From Bacillota bacterium (GTDB lineage Bacteria; Bacillota; Sulfobacillia; JABLXB01): DNA of 64,000 nucleotides. The translations under genes were made by a program, and so were the position numbers. The stretch is from positions 998,253-1,062,252 of the forward strand of contig JABLXB010000001.1 of NCBI GenBank assembly GCA_013178305.1, written 5' to 3'. The notes beneath the pieces are model-generated. The model saw nothing but the letters and a program-made list of their open reading frames with translations. It made no database searches and was not told the DNA's origin. Shown here in pieces: positions 63,830 to 64,000 of the stretch (position 1 is the first letter of the stretch; every line of letters starts with the position of its first letter).

Positions 63830-64000
63830 TTATGCGAGAATCCCGGTCATCGCCAGCACGGCCGCGATCACCAGGCCGGGCAGCAGGTTCCCTACGGGGA
63901 TCTTCGTGGCGCCCAGCATGTTCAACCCTATTCCCACGATCATGAGGCCGCCAGTGGCGCTAACCTCCCTGATCGCCGCCTCCGTGAGGAAGCGTTCGAT
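63830..64000 (-). CDS. DUF554 family membrane protein (partial, N-terminus off window)
   Basis: The last 56 residues of the frame are visible. FLTEAAIREVSATGGLMIVGIGLNMLG followed by KIPVGNLLPGLVIA matches the C-terminus of DUF554 (YdfK-like) membrane proteins. The stop codon is at 63830-63832. Its position before alr continues the minus-strand run of genes beyond the right edge. Confidence 0.85.
   Translation of the reverse strand: MERFLTEAAIREVSATGGLMIVGIGLNMLGATKIPVGNLLPGLVIAAVLAMTGILA

Overview
The window is about 64 kb of GC-rich DNA from a bacterium that looks like a spore-forming-lineage member of the Bacillota (Clostridia-like, high GC). The evidence is the right-hand half: purA, dnaB, a Lon-family protease of the LonC type, rplI, a YybS/DUF2232 protein, rpsR-ssb-rpsF, ychF, DUF951, an MscS channel, CvpA, the sporulation-associated yyaC, YkuS and a DUF554 protein. 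This is the set that flanks the replication origin in many Bacillota. Nearly all of these genes run on the minus strand, so I infer that oriC/parAB lie beyond the right edge. Start codons are often GTG or TTG behind strong Shine-Dalgarno sequences, and I moved several starts accordingly.

The left 41 kb is accessory metabolism built as regulator-transporter-enzyme modules. (1) 1-1523: partial beta-propeller lipoprotein. (2) 1720-9270: a class II aldolase with a probable frameshift, divergent from a SorC-type regulator, ribose-type ABC ATPase and permease, creatininase-family amidohydrolase, UPF0261/Tm-1-like protein and sugar-binding lipoprotein; an array of GCACA half-sites lies between them. 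(3) 9650-17078: an acetoacetate/short-chain fatty acid operon (AtoE carrier, CoA-transferase A and B, thiolase) preceded by a sigma-54 promoter, plus an AtoSC-like kinase/NtrC-type regulator pair. (4) 17316-29030: a ten-gene GntR-headed operon with an M24 peptidase, an asparaginase-fold protein with an altered active site, a hydantoinase/dihydropyrimidinase-type amidohydrolase, a TAXI-TRAP transporter, a D-2-hydroxyacid dehydrogenase, a DRE-TIM (homocitrate/isopropylmalate synthase-like) enzyme and two zinc dehydrogenases. (5) 29271-33481: NhaC-type antiporter and alanine dehydrogenase behind a sigma-54 promoter, with an adjacent PAS/AAA+ enhancer-binding regulator. (6) 33750-41537: PAS-GGDEF-HD-GYP signalling protein, a truncated BglG-type regulator, a YfcC-family carrier, a YtcJ-type amidohydrolase and a PucR-type regulator.

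From 41.7 kb on, the content is mostly housekeeping: two tRNA genes (Gly-CCC, Thr-CGU) with a clear promoter, a COG2509 FAD protein with purA, the yybS-rplI-lonC-dnaB-nitroreductase operon, rpsF-ssb-rpsR with a promoter, leader hairpins and terminator, an alpha/alpha-toroid protein of unknown role, a seven-gene ychF-to-propeller operon, yyaC, YkuS, a phosphoribosyltransferase, a lipid kinase, bactofilin plus an M23 peptidase, alr and a partial DUF554 gene.

The best candidates for a previously undescribed pathway are the module (4) operon, which combines three unrelated C-N hydrolase folds with a TAXI-TRAP importer and a DRE-TIM condensing enzyme, and module (2). No CRISPR array, prophage, transposase or rRNA was seen.
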